In this document: one piece after another, positions 32,963 through 40,634 of the stretch
How the letters are laid out: the number at the start of each line of letters is the position of its first letter
Position numbering within the stretch: position 1 is the first letter of the stretch
Assembly: GCA_027315225.1 (NCBI GenBank)
Contig: DAHUYJ010000003.1
Location: 1 to 64,000 of the forward strand
Source: Candidatus Saccharimonadota bacterium
GTDB lineage: Bacteria > Patescibacteriota > Saccharimonadia > Saccharimonadales > UBA4665
DNA length: 64,000 nt
Reading direction: 5' to 3'
The notes under the pieces: generated by a model
What the model was told of the DNA's origin: nothing
Seen by the model: only the letters and a program-made list of their open reading frames with translations
Databases searched by the model: none
Position numbers and translations under genes: made by a program

Positions 32963-34246
32963 TTACTTATTGCTATGCCTTTCGACAAGGTTACGTTTTA
33001 TGTGCTTTAGTGTGGTTACCGTTCTTCCGTACGCTAAGGCTTCTAGCGTATCGCCAAGGGGCTCAAGGCAGTATTGCCATTGAACCTTTTCCGCAAGCTC
33101 CATTTGCTTTTGACTACGTTTAACTTGGGCTGAGTCAATGGCATCGATTATGGATTGCTTAAAATTTTGTTGGCTATCGGCAAGGTGTATATTTGGTAAT
33201 GCTCTATATTCTTCAAAGGTACTGAAAGCCAATGTAGTTGCAACAACTTTCTTGTCAGCCAGTATCGCTTCGGCTGTTTTCAGGTTTGACCCAACACCGT
33301 AAACTATGGGTAGTACAATTACTTCGCTTTGTTGAATAAGTCCGGCTAAGTTATCATCGCTGAGACTGCCTAGCGGCCATGCCTTTTTCCAAAACTTTTT
33401 TGCCCAGGCTTTATCTGAGCCGTATTCCTGCTGTATATAGTTTGAGATGCCTCCGGCCAACATTATACATGCGGTATTAGGCAGAAAGCTTAAATCTGTG
33501 CCTATCATTTCATGGAAGCCTGTTAGGTTCGGTGGATGGGCACTTCCCACAAAGGTAACCAGTTTTTCTACCTTATGATCGTCTTTGAACTTTCGCCAAT
33601 GAGCAAGTGCTGCTGGGGTTGGAGTTATTTTTGCAATTCCATTGGGTATGACTATACATTTTTTTGCGCCTAGCTCCACATACTTTTGCGCATCGCTTTT
33701 ATTGACTGCTATAACTAAGTTAGCATTTTTTATCGCTCTCTTTTCAAGCCCCTCGATCTTTTCAAGCAGCCTTTCTTTTTCTTTCTTAGGCATTCTGATC
33801 CCCGAAAAAATATCCTTCTTTAGTCGAGTCTCGTCGTTCTGTGCGCTCAGAATTAACTTAGGCTTTAGAGAGATCTCGGGTAGAAGCAGCTCAATACCGG
33901 CAAAAGGATAGATCTGCTCCATTTGGATAATGTCTGGTCTGTACTGCTGGAGAAGCAGTTTTAAGCGTTGTCTGGTATTGGTGTCATAATATATGGCTTC
34001 ACCAGATATCAAATCACTTGCGAAGGGGGCCTCTTCCATGTTTTTTATAATGCCGGCATCCTCTATGGGTATATCATCCACCCCGTACTTGTCGAAGTAC
34101 TTTCGGTGGAAGACGGCAACAAATTTAACATCCAGAAAGTGGTCTTTGTAGAACTTAATTATGGCCTCGACTCTTTTCTGACCGCCATGCAGTGGTTCCT
34201 CTACCGGGTACGTAGAGAGTATTAGGATTTTTTTGTTGAGTATCAT
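32963..34246 (-). CDS. GT4-like glycosyltransferase
   Basis: A 427-residue GT-B protein. The N-terminal domain begins KILILSTYPVEEPLHGGQKRV. The donor domain includes VTFVGSAHPPNLTGF and VIVLPIVYGVGSNLKTAEAILADKKVV, the PxxxGxGxxxKxxEA form found in one GT4 subgroup. Overlaps the wzt stop by 4 nt (ATGA), so it is translated with the exporter. It probably takes part in assembling the exported glycan. Confidence 0.8.
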   Translation of the reverse strand: MILNKKILILSTYPVEEPLHGGQKRVEAIIKFYKDHFLDVKFVAVFHRKYFDKYGVDDIPIEDAGIIKNMEEAPFASDLISGEAIYYDTNTRQRLKLLLQQYRPDIIQMEQIYPFAGIELLLPEISLKPKLILSAQNDETRLKKDIFSGIRMPKKEKERLLEKIEGLEKRAIKNANLVIAVNKSDAQKYVELGAKKCIVIPNGIAKITPTPAALAHWRKFKDDHKVEKLVTFVGSAHPPNLTGFHEMIGTDLSFLPNTACIMLAGGISNYIQQEYGSDKAWAKKFWKKAWPLGSLSDDNLAGLIQQSEVIVLPIVYGVGSNLKTAEAILADKKVVATTLAFSTFEEYRALPNIHLADSQQNFKQSIIDAIDSAQVKRSQKQMELAEKVQWQYCLEPLGDTLEALAYGRTVTTLKHIKRNLVERHSNK

Positions 34247-35442
34247 TTAGTTACTTTCCGTTCTACAAGCGTGAAGGAGGGGTCTACAGCATAAAAAGGC
34301 AACTTGCGGTTTTTGCGAACGGAGAATTTTACCGCGTCTTCCCACCAGTCATAGACTTGTGAGGTGTCGCTGCTGTGTACTGTTGGGTCAACATAGTACC
34401 TACCCTCGCTTAAAATGTTAGGGAATTTCCATTGCAAAATGTACTTTTCGCCGGCCTTTTTCTTACCGAGTTTGTGGTTTTCAAGCACGGAGTTCGTCCC
34501 CGTAATGTGCTCTCCCGTAGCACTCTTGATCCGAAAACCGGCCACACAACTATCGATTGCCTTGTGGGCAGCTATAGTTTCGTTGATTGTTATGTAGTCC
34601 TTGTTAACTTCAACCGATATTGAAGCTACGGATGCTAGGTTACTCCCCCAGCGTTGTTGGTTTTCTTGATTATCATGGACTTGGCCTTCTTCAGTGCTGA
34701 AAAGCTGTTTGTAGTATTCTGCTACCCGGTCGGCAGGGCCGCTGTTGATAATTCGGCTTTCCTCAATAAGCATGGCACGGTCACAGTATTCTCTAACCGC
34801 TTCCATGTCGTGTGAGACAAATACCACTGTCTTCTTGTCCTTCTTAAGCTTTTTGAAGTAGTCGTAGCACTTGCGCTGAAAGTCGGCGTCTCCCACCGCT
34901 AGGACCTCATCTATGAGCAAAATGTCGGCTTCAGCGCGTACGGCCATGGAGAACGCTAGGCGCACCTGCATGCCCGAGGAGTAGTTTTTGAGCTTCTGGT
35001 CCATAAAACGCTCCAGCTCGGCAAAGTCTACTATCTCTTTGTACATTGCTGAGACTTCTTTTTCTGAGAATCCAAGCATAGCACCGTTCAAGTAAACATT
35101 CTCCCTGCCTGTAAGCTCAGGATTAAAGCCCACTCCCAGCTCAATAAATGGCACCAGCTTGCCTTTAGTGTGTACTTTGCCCGAGGTTGGCTGGTAAATA
35201 CCCGCCAGGATCTTGAGCAGCGTACTCTTACCGCTGCCATTGCGACCCACAATGCCAAAAAACTCGCCCTTTTTAATCTCAAACGAGATGTCGCGTAGCG
35301 CGTGCTGGGTTTCTTTGCCTTTTTGTACGTTATGGCGCTTTACCGCGCCAGTGAATAGGCTTTTTATAGAGTTCGCTTTCTCGTGGGGAAGAATGAAGTC
35401 TTTCGATACGTTGTTTACGCTGACAACTACTTCTTCTGACAT
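34243..35442 (-). CDS. wzt: polysaccharide ABC exporter ATPase with C-terminal glycan-binding domain
   Basis: A 399-residue ATPase of the Wzt/TagH type. Walker A is GRNGSGKST (near 70), the signature is YSSGMQVRLAFS (near 152) and Walker B is ILLIDEVLAVGDAD (near 172). Residues about 265-399 form a beta-rich Wzt_C-like domain, which in homologues recognises the capped end of the glycan. GGAGGAGGTG lies just upstream of the ATG at 35442, which is why the earlier ATG (35460) is rejected. Its start lies one base after the wzm stop. Confidence 0.9.
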   Translation of the reverse strand: MSEEVVVSVNNVSKDFILPHEKANSIKSLFTGAVKRHNVQKGKETQHALRDISFEIKKGEFFGIVGRNGSGKSTLLKILAGIYQPTSGKVHTKGKLVPFIELGVGFNPELTGRENVYLNGAMLGFSEKEVSAMYKEIVDFAELERFMDQKLKNYSSGMQVRLAFSMAVRAEADILLIDEVLAVGDADFQRKCYDYFKKLKKDKKTVVFVSHDMEAVREYCDRAMLIEESRIINSGPADRVAEYYKQLFSTEEGQVHDNQENQQRWGSNLASVASISVEVNKDYITINETIAAHKAIDSCVAGFRIKSATGEHITGTNSVLENHKLGKKKAGEKYILQWKFPNILSEGRYYVDPTVHSSDTSQVYDWWEDAVKFSVRKNRKLPFYAVDPSFTLVERKVTK

Positions 35443-35443
35443 A

Positions 35444-36250
35444 TCACACCTCCTCCGCAAAGTGTTTGGAGCGACTACGGAAATAAGTAACTGACAGGGC
35501 TACTACTACTAACGTTACCGCCAAGGGAATGGCCCATATCCAAACGTCGCCTCCAAATACTTGATAGATTGTCTGTGTCTTGTTGGTTACCAGCACATGC
35601 CTGGCATCTTGGATGATCTGGGCCATGGGGTTGAGAATTAGAACTTTGGCGTACTTGTGAGGTATAAGGCTCAGTGGGTACAGAATTGGGGTAGCATAAA
35701 AGGCCGCCTGTATAATAACCTCCCAGATATAGGTCACGTCCCGAAAGCGAACAAAGAGTGCGCTTAGGGAGAATGCCAGAGCGAGAGATAACACAAAGAG
35801 CTCAATGACTAGCGGCACCATTACAAGAGCCCCCCAGCCAACACCCACATGCCCCACTATCATGAAGACCGCTATAACGACAAAATTTATCAGCAAGTTA
35901 ATAAACGCTGAAAACGAGCCGGCAAGAATGATGACATACTTAGGGAAATTGATCTTGCGTATTAGATCTCCCTTGCCTACGATGGCAGCCACGCTGCCGA
36001 CAGTTGCCTCTACAAAGTAATTCCACAACACGATACCCAGTAGCAGATATACCGGGTAGTGCGGTATATTGCCTTTGGCTTTTAAGAACACACCAAAAAC
36101 AAGGTATAGTATCGCAAACAGCAGCAAGGGCCTTAGTAGCGACCATAGGTAGCCCAAGGCAGAACCCTGGTAACGTAACTTGAAATCAGTTTTAACCAGC
36201 TGCTTAAGCAGAATTATGGAGTAACGATAACGTCGTCTCAGATTTTTCAC
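35444..36250 (-). CDS. wzm: polysaccharide ABC exporter permease
   Basis: A 268-residue ABC-2 type permease with six TM helices. The N-terminal amphipathic LKQLVKTDFKLRYQGSALGYLWS motif is typical of Wzm/TagG. With Wzt it exports a complete lipid-linked polysaccharide. TAAAAT ends 8 nt before a GTG start with ATAGGCAA between, so this operon (wzm-wzt-GT4) probably has a leaderless GTG-started message. Divergent from rmd. Confidence 0.88.
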   Translation of the reverse strand: MKNLRRRYRYSIILLKQLVKTDFKLRYQGSALGYLWSLLRPLLLFAILYLVFGVFLKAKGNIPHYPVYLLLGIVLWNYFVEATVGSVAAIVGKGDLIRKINFPKYVIILAGSFSAFINLLINFVVIAVFMIVGHVGVGWGALVMVPLVIELFVLSLALAFSLSALFVRFRDVTYIWEVIIQAAFYATPILYPLSLIPHKYAKVLILNPMAQIIQDARHVLVTNKTQTIYQVFGGDVWIWAIPLAVTLVVVALSVTYFRSRSKHFAEEV

Positions 36251-36258
36251 TTGCCTAT

Positions 36259-36322
36259 ATTTTATCTGTAAGTGCCTCCTTAGGCAATCCGCCTTGGTCT
36301 AGCCCACAGCCTGCTGTACCCT
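36259..36322. promoter_or_regulatory. divergent promoters of wzm and rmd
   Basis: Minus strand: TAAAAT at 36259-36264, 8 nt before the wzm GTG. Plus strand: TTGGTC (36294-36299), a 17-nt spacer, and TACCCT (36317-36322), 6 nt before the rmd ATG. Both predict leaderless messages; the rmd -10 is weak. Confidence 0.45.
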
Positions 36323-36328
36323 ATTATT

Positions 36329-37267
36329 ATGAAAAAGGTTCTAGTCACCGGCTCTAACGGCTTCGTCGGCCAACACCTGGTTCGTGAGTTGGCCGAGAAC
36401 GGTATTACTGTCATCGGCGTTGGCGGCGCACAGGGCGCCAAAGACAAATCCCCTTACGTTGCCGACTACTTGGAGCTCGATCTTACCAAGCCGGAGGAAG
36501 CCGCCCGCATTGATTTTGGCGGGGTTGACGGTGTTGTCCACCTGGCCGGACTGGCGGCTGTGGGCCCGTCGTTTGATGATCCGATGCTTTACTTCAACGT
36601 CAACGTCGGTATTGAGGTTAACCTGTTCGAGGCAGCGCTAAAGCAAAAAACCGCGCCCCGATTCATAATTGTCAGTAGCGGCACGTTGTATGACCCCAAA
36701 GCAGCACTGCCGTTGACCGAAGAGTCGGCGATTGACCCCAGTTCGCCGTACGCGGTCAGCAAGATCGGCCAGGAACAGATGGCGCATTACTACAACAGCC
36801 GAGGGTTTGAATCTATTATCGTCCGGCCTTTCAACCACATAGGTCCGGGGCAAGGCCCAGGCTTTATAGTGCCGGACCTGGCCAAGCAGATTGTTGAAGT
36901 TGAGAAAGGCTCTGCCCGGAAAATTATGGTCGGCAACCTCGATGCTAAGCGTGACTATACCGACGTGCGGGATATTGTGAAGGCCTATCGGCTGTTGCTG
37001 GAAAAGGGCCGTCCGGGCGAAGTCTACAACATCTGTTCCGGACAGGCGCGGAGTGGTCATGAGATTTTAGAAGGCCTGTTGGCCCTGACCGACAACAAGC
37101 CGGCTGTCGAGCAAGACCAGGGCCGGATGCGGCCCTCGGACAATCCTGAGGTTTATGGCAGCTGCGATAAGCTATCGGCCGATACTGGCTGGCAACCGGA
37201 CATCCCGATTGAGACGACACTAGCCGACGTCATGGCTCGAGCAGTTTATCCAGCTGCAGGGGCGTGA
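36329..37267 (+). CDS. rmd: GDP-6-deoxy-D-mannose reductase-like epimerase/dehydratase
   Basis: A 312-residue short-chain dehydrogenase (extended SDR). NAD(P)-binding TGSNGFVGQHL is at the N-terminus, with catalytic Ser (VSSGTLY) and YAVSK (Tyr and Lys near 140-144). RPFNHIGPGQGPGF is characteristic of Rmd/RfbD-like GDP-sugar reductases. With Gmd it would make GDP-D-rhamnose from GDP-mannose via the 4-keto intermediate. Its last 38 nt overlap a PIN toxin gene on the other strand. A general NAD-sugar epimerase is the alternative. Confidence 0.82.
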   Translation: MKKVLVTGSNGFVGQHLVRELAENGITVIGVGGAQGAKDKSPYVADYLELDLTKPEEAARIDFGGVDGVVHLAGLAAVGPSFDDPMLYFNVNVGIEVNLFEAALKQKTAPRFIIVSSGTLYDPKAALPLTEESAIDPSSPYAVSKIGQEQMAHYYNSRGFESIIVRPFNHIGPGQGPGFIVPDLAKQIVEVEKGSARKIMVGNLDAKRDYTDVRDIVKAYRLLLEKGRPGEVYNICSGQARSGHEILEGLLALTDNKPAVEQDQGRMRPSDNPEVYGSCDKLSADTGWQPDIPIETTLADVMARAVYPAAGA

Positions 37268-37628
37268 TAATCTGGATGTTGTTGTGTTGCTGTAACTCCA
37301 GGAGGTCATTGTCTAACGTTACGATACAGATGGCCTTCCCCGTGACTGCGGCGGCCAGTATCGGATCGTCGTTCGGATCACGGGCTACTGGCGCAATATG
37401 TTCAGGCCGTACTACGGCCGCGACCCGGGCCAGTAAACGTACCCGTGACTTTGCGCCTTGTTTAGTCAAACCAAATTTGGCCGATAGCACTTTTTCAAGT
37501 TCGTTTAGTATAAACGGCGACGTGACTAAAGCTACGCTTTCATCAGATACGTTGGCTTGCAGCTTAAGAATTAAGTCACGGCGTGATAGTATCGTAGCCA
37601 GTACGCTGGTGTCATAAACGACACGCAC
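37230..37628 (-). CDS. PIN-domain toxin (COG1569-type)
   Basis: A 132-residue PIN-domain protein with GTG start. The acidic residues are in VVYDTSVL (Asp6), ILNELEKVL (Glu45), DPNDDPILAAA (about Asp89) and TLDND (about Asp109). This is the 'putative toxin, PIN family' group that pairs with RHH antitoxins. It starts 3 nt after the antitoxin stop. Its C-terminal codons lie antisense to the end of rmd for 38 nt. Confidence 0.82.
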   Translation of the reverse strand: MRVVYDTSVLATILSRRDLILKLQANVSDESVALVTSPFILNELEKVLSAKFGLTKQGAKSRVRLLARVAAVVRPEHIAPVARDPNDDPILAAAVTGKAICIVTLDNDLLELQQHNNIQIITPLQLDKLLEP

Positions 37629-37631
37629 GGT

Positions 37632-37901
37632 TTATCGTTTTTTGCTTGTTGATTGCCGAACTTCTTTGACGGCGCGCGCGAAATCTTTGTCCGTAGTGTA
37701 GCCGGCCCGCCCGGCTTTGTCCCGCAATTCGTCGGCTCCGGCAGCCAGCGACGACCAGGCATCTATGTCCTGAGCTCTTAGACGGCTGACAACCGCCTGG
37801 CGGATGTACTCGCTGCGGCTGGCATACCGGCTTTTAGCTGCATCGTCTATTTTCTTGACCAGTTCATTGGGTAGAGAGATATTAACTATTTGAGTTGGCA
37901 T
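37632..37901 (-). CDS. ribbon-helix-helix antitoxin (CopG-like)
   Basis: An 89-residue protein whose N-terminus (VNISLPNELVKKIDDAAK, then SRSEYIRQAVVSRL) is a clear CopG/Arc-type ribbon-helix-helix. The basic C-terminus ends in a KKR stretch. It neutralises the adjacent PIN toxin and probably represses the operon. AGGA lies 8 nt before the ATG, and AT-rich promoter-like DNA follows to 37940. Confidence 0.8.
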   Translation of the reverse strand: MPTQIVNISLPNELVKKIDDAAKSRYASRSEYIRQAVVSRLRAQDIDAWSSLAAGADELRDKAGRAGYTTDKDFARAVKEVRQSTSKKR

Positions 37902-37969
37902 ATATAAGTCCTATATTAATTATATACAAGTATTATATGGTATGTGCATAAATGTGTCAACCTGCAAGT

Positions 37970-38026
37970 GCCTAATAATATGTCGACCTCGGACGGCCAC
38001 ATGAAAGCCGGATTTTACTTGACTTA
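37970..38026 (-). pseudogene. decayed fragment of a gmd gene
   Basis: The minus strand reads VK*NPAFMWPSEVDILLG over 18 codons. This matches VKQNPAFMRPSEVDILLG in the intact gmd at 38695-39690. At the DNA level 40 of 47 bases agree between 37980-38026 and 38822-38868. The Gln codon has become a stop, and most changes are transitions. Similarity ends on both sides. It has the same orientation as gmd, and the Phd/VapC module lies between the two copies. Confidence 0.8.
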
Positions 38027-38047
38027 ACTTAGTCTAGTCTATATACT
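38019..38047 (+). promoter_or_regulatory. phd-vapC promoter
   Basis: TTGACT (38019-38024), a 17-nt spacer and TATACT (38042-38047), ending 7 nt before the ATG. The -35 box lies partly inside the decayed gmd fragment (the CTTGAC of gmd). Repeated TAGTC units in the spacer may be operator half-sites. Confidence 0.6.
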
Positions 38048-38054
38048 GTGGGCT

Positions 38055-38309
38055 ATGGATAAAGTAATTACTATTTATGACGCCAAGACCAATCTGTCCA
38101 AGTATATCAAGCAGGCTAAAGCGGGCCAGCCGGTGTACATTGGCGGTTTCGGACAAAAAGAGGTCGTATTAATGGCGGCAAAGCCGGAAAAGCCTAAAAT
38201 TAAGTTTGGCACGGCCGCCGGCCAGTTCAAGTACAAGGATAGCGACTTTGAAGGCACAGACCCCGAAATCCAAGAGATGTTTTATGGTAAAGGTTGGGAC
38301 AAACCTTGA
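38055..38309 (+). CDS. Phd/YefM-type antitoxin
   Basis: An 84-residue antitoxin. The start VITIYDAKTNLSKYIKQAKAGQPVYIGGFG is the Phd/YefM DNA-binding pattern (A/D-K-xxLSxxI...G.PV.I). The C-terminus (FEGTDPEIQEMFYGK) is the flexible toxin-binding tail typical of antitoxins paired with PIN toxins. Its stop overlaps the toxin's TTG start. Confidence 0.8.
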   Translation: MDKVITIYDAKTNLSKYIKQAKAGQPVYIGGFGQKEVVLMAAKPEKPKIKFGTAAGQFKYKDSDFEGTDPEIQEMFYGKGWDKP

Positions 38310-38698
38310 ACGTTTTGTTTGATACAAATATCTTAATATGGGCACTTGACAGCGTAGGAGGCAAAAAGTTTGGGCCTAGTGCTAAACGAATCGTACGAGA
38401 TGCGGAAGATGTTTTTGTATCTTCTGTGAGCATATTCGAGATCCGAGTCAAAGCCATGATAGGCAAGTTAGAAGCGCCGAAAAATCTTATAGAAACAGTT
38501 AACTCAGCAGGGCTAAAAAACTTGTCACTTAACGCGGATCACGCCGAGGGCATAGTTAACTTCCCCGCTCTAGCCCGGCATGATCCGTTCGACCGTATGT
38601 TGTTGGCGCAAGCAAAGGCAGAGGGGCTGTTCCTGCTGACGTCGGACCGGTTCTTGATAGACCAGGGTTTTGATTTTGTCTTAAACGCCCGCGATTAG
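38306..38698 (+). CDS. vapC: VapC-type PIN-domain toxin
   Basis: A 130-residue PIN toxin, with acidic ligands in VLFDTNILIWAL (Asp5), IFEIRVKAM (Glu41) and HDPFDRMLLAQA (about Asp94). This is the PIN subgroup that pairs with Phd-like antitoxins. TTG at 38306 overlaps the antitoxin TGA (TTGA) and is preferred over the TTG at 38294, which gives four extra residues. The last 4 nt overlap the convergent gmd stop. Confidence 0.8.
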   Translation: MNVLFDTNILIWALDSVGGKKFGPSAKRIVRDAEDVFVSSVSIFEIRVKAMIGKLEAPKNLIETVNSAGLKNLSLNADHAEGIVNFPALARHDPFDRMLLAQAKAEGLFLLTSDRFLIDQGFDFVLNARD

Positions 38699-39690
38699 AC
38701 CAGGTTGGTCGCCGACTCGATACCGATGTCGTACTCGACCATCAGCTTAACAAGACCCGGGAAGTCGACCTTGCGCTTCCAGCCCAGCACGCGCTCGGCT
38801 TTTGCCGGGTTTCCGAGCAGAATGTCTACCTCGGACGGCCGCATAAAGGCCGGGTTTTGCTTGACGTAGGGCTTCCAGTCGTCGATACCGATTTGCTTGA
38901 AGGACAGTTCCAGAAAGTCGCGGATCGAGTGCGTCTCGCCGGTAGCCAGGACATAGTCGTCGGGCTTGGCCTGCTGCAGCATCAGCCACATGCCTTCTAC
39001 GTAATCGCCAGCGTAGCCCCAGTCGCGTTTGGAGTCCAGGTTGCCGAGTTCGATGTGGTCCTGCTTGCCCAAGTGAATTCGCGCTACGGCGTTACTGATC
39101 TTGCGGGTTACGAACTCCAGACCGCGGCGTTCACCCTCGTGATTGAACAGGATCCCGCAACTTGCGTGTATGCCGTAGGCTTCGCGGTAATTCTTGGTGA
39201 TCCAGTGAGCGTATAGTTTTGCTACGCCGTAGGGACTGCGCGGGTGAAATAACGCGTCCTCATCATACCCCTTGCCCGGTCTGTTGTAGTCCAGGCCGCC
39301 GAACATCTCAGACGTACTTGCCTGATAAAACCGTATTGACTTGGTGCCGCCGGTCAGGCGAATGGCTTCCAACACGTTGAGCGTACCCTTGCCAGTAACA
39401 TCCGCCACAAGCTGTGGCGTTTTGAACGAGTAACCGACATGGCTGATAGCCGCCAGGTTGTAGACCTCGTCCGGCTTAGCCAGCTCGATTGCCCGGATAA
39501 GCGACGATTGGTCGGTAAGGTCGCCCTCGACCAGCTTTATGAACGGCTGTTCCTGCTCAAGACGCCCGCGCTTGGGGTTCTGCTGTCCGCGCATCAGCCC
39601 GTAAACCGTGTACCCTTTGGCATGAAGCAGCTCCGACAGATGGTACCCGTCTTGCCCGGTAATTCCTGTAATCAATGCCTGCTTTGCCAT
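38695..39690 (-). CDS. gmd: GDP-mannose 4,6-dehydratase
   Basis: A 331-residue extended SDR that converts GDP-D-mannose to GDP-4-keto-6-deoxymannose. The N-terminal ITGITGQDGYHLSELL is the Gmd signature. ASTSEMFG holds the Thr/Ser-Glu catalytic residues, and YGVAKLYAHW the Tyr and Lys. HEGERRGLEFVTRKI is the substrate/tetramer loop. The ATG at 39690 gives the usual Gmd N-terminus and has GGAGGG 10 nt upstream; an earlier ATG (39708) adds six residues. With Rmd it makes GDP-D-rhamnose. A decayed copy lies at 37970-38026. Confidence 0.92.
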   Translation of the reverse strand: MAKQALITGITGQDGYHLSELLHAKGYTVYGLMRGQQNPKRGRLEQEQPFIKLVEGDLTDQSSLIRAIELAKPDEVYNLAAISHVGYSFKTPQLVADVTGKGTLNVLEAIRLTGGTKSIRFYQASTSEMFGGLDYNRPGKGYDEDALFHPRSPYGVAKLYAHWITKNYREAYGIHASCGILFNHEGERRGLEFVTRKISNAVARIHLGKQDHIELGNLDSKRDWGYAGDYVEGMWLMLQQAKPDDYVLATGETHSIRDFLELSFKQIGIDDWKPYVKQNPAFMRPSEVDILLGNPAKAERVLGWKRKVDFPGLVKLMVEYDIGIESATNLV

Positions 39691-39872
39691 CGGCCGCTTG
39701 CCCTCCATCTAGATTTTATCGCTAGAGCCTAGTATACCATCTAACTGAGCCGGCGGCTTTTTCGGCATTTATAGTGGCGTCGCCAACCTTGGCGGTATTA
39801 CTATAGCGCGGCAAGGAGCATTAACGTTTTACTCTTGCATTAAGGATAAGCCGGGAGAACAACTGGTGAATA

Positions 39873-40553
39873 TCACTGGTAGTAGTATGAACTCAGGATT
39901 TGCTCCGCCGTGCTAAGGTCTTGTGAGTTGTTCATAGTGCCAGAGAAGTTTACCTCAGCATTGGCAGTGTTGTGGGCGGCAAACTGCAGATATGTATAAC
40001 ACTTGCCGCTATCGCCTACGGTGGGAGTCTGCCCGTTTTCTTTATCCTCCAGGCCGATCACGGTGCCGCTGATGTCGCTTCTGGTGCCCTCAACCAGGTA
40101 TAGGCCCTGCACGTGTGGCTCGGCCTCTACCTTGGTGTATATAAAGCTGGGTTTGGGCGGACACATGCCTCCACGGCCAGATATTTCTGAAGCAAAATCC
40201 AGGACGGATCCATCCTGGCTGGTAACCGTCACATTGTTAATTCCTGGACAGTTACTAGATGGGTTGCATTGGTCTTGAAAGCTCCACGTAGCAGGGTATT
40301 TAAAGCATGCCCTCTCGTAAGTTGAACAATACTGGCTCCACCCGGCATAAGGGTTCGGCGTGCTTGCCTTAGAGGGGCTCTTCTGTGCTGTCGTCTTGGT
40401 TGTCTTAGCCGTGTTGCTCGTAGCAACAACTGTGGGCTTATGATTATTGTTGTAGGCTAACAAGCCCACTATTACGATTAAAATTACTATGACCAGGACT
40501 AACACGACTTCAACTGCGCTGAATCCTTTTTCGTTTTTAGAAAACTTGCTCAT
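39873..40553 (-). CDS. type IV pilin-like protein with class III signal
   Basis: A 226-residue pseudopilin. The N-terminus has a basic leader, then G|FSAVE followed by a 20-residue hydrophobic helix. The Gly at -1, Phe at +1 and Glu at +5 are the prepilin-peptidase and assembly determinants. After a Lys/Thr-rich linker comes a globular domain (about 65-226) with six Cys, probably disulfide-bonded. No pilus assembly ATPase is in the window. It may form pili for attachment or DNA uptake. Confidence 0.82.
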   Translation of the reverse strand: MSKFSKNEKGFSAVEVVLVLVIVILIVIVGLLAYNNNHKPTVVATSNTAKTTKTTAQKSPSKASTPNPYAGWSQYCSTYERACFKYPATWSFQDQCNPSSNCPGINNVTVTSQDGSVLDFASEISGRGGMCPPKPSFIYTKVEAEPHVQGLYLVEGTRSDISGTVIGLEDKENGQTPTVGDSGKCYTYLQFAAHNTANAEVNFSGTMNNSQDLSTAEQILSSYYYQ

Positions 40554-40621
40554 GTGTTAAGCATAAGCCGAAAGGTATATAAAAGCAAAGTCCTTCACTT
40601 ACTTTTAAGATTCCCACGGGT

Positions 40622-40627
40622 TACTAT
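40622..40627 (+). promoter_or_regulatory. -10 box for the GT4 gene starting at 40635
   Basis: TACTAT followed by TAAGGCT and the ATG (7-nt gap). A TTACTT at 40599-40604, 17 nt upstream, may serve as -35. Confidence 0.45.
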
Positions 40628-40634
40628 TAAGGCT

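Noticed and set aside
39709-39872. Gap between gmd and the pilin gene as a hidden gene
   Set aside because: It holds a small hairpin (CGCCAA/TTGGCG near 39780-39793) and the gmd promoter region but no supported open frame.
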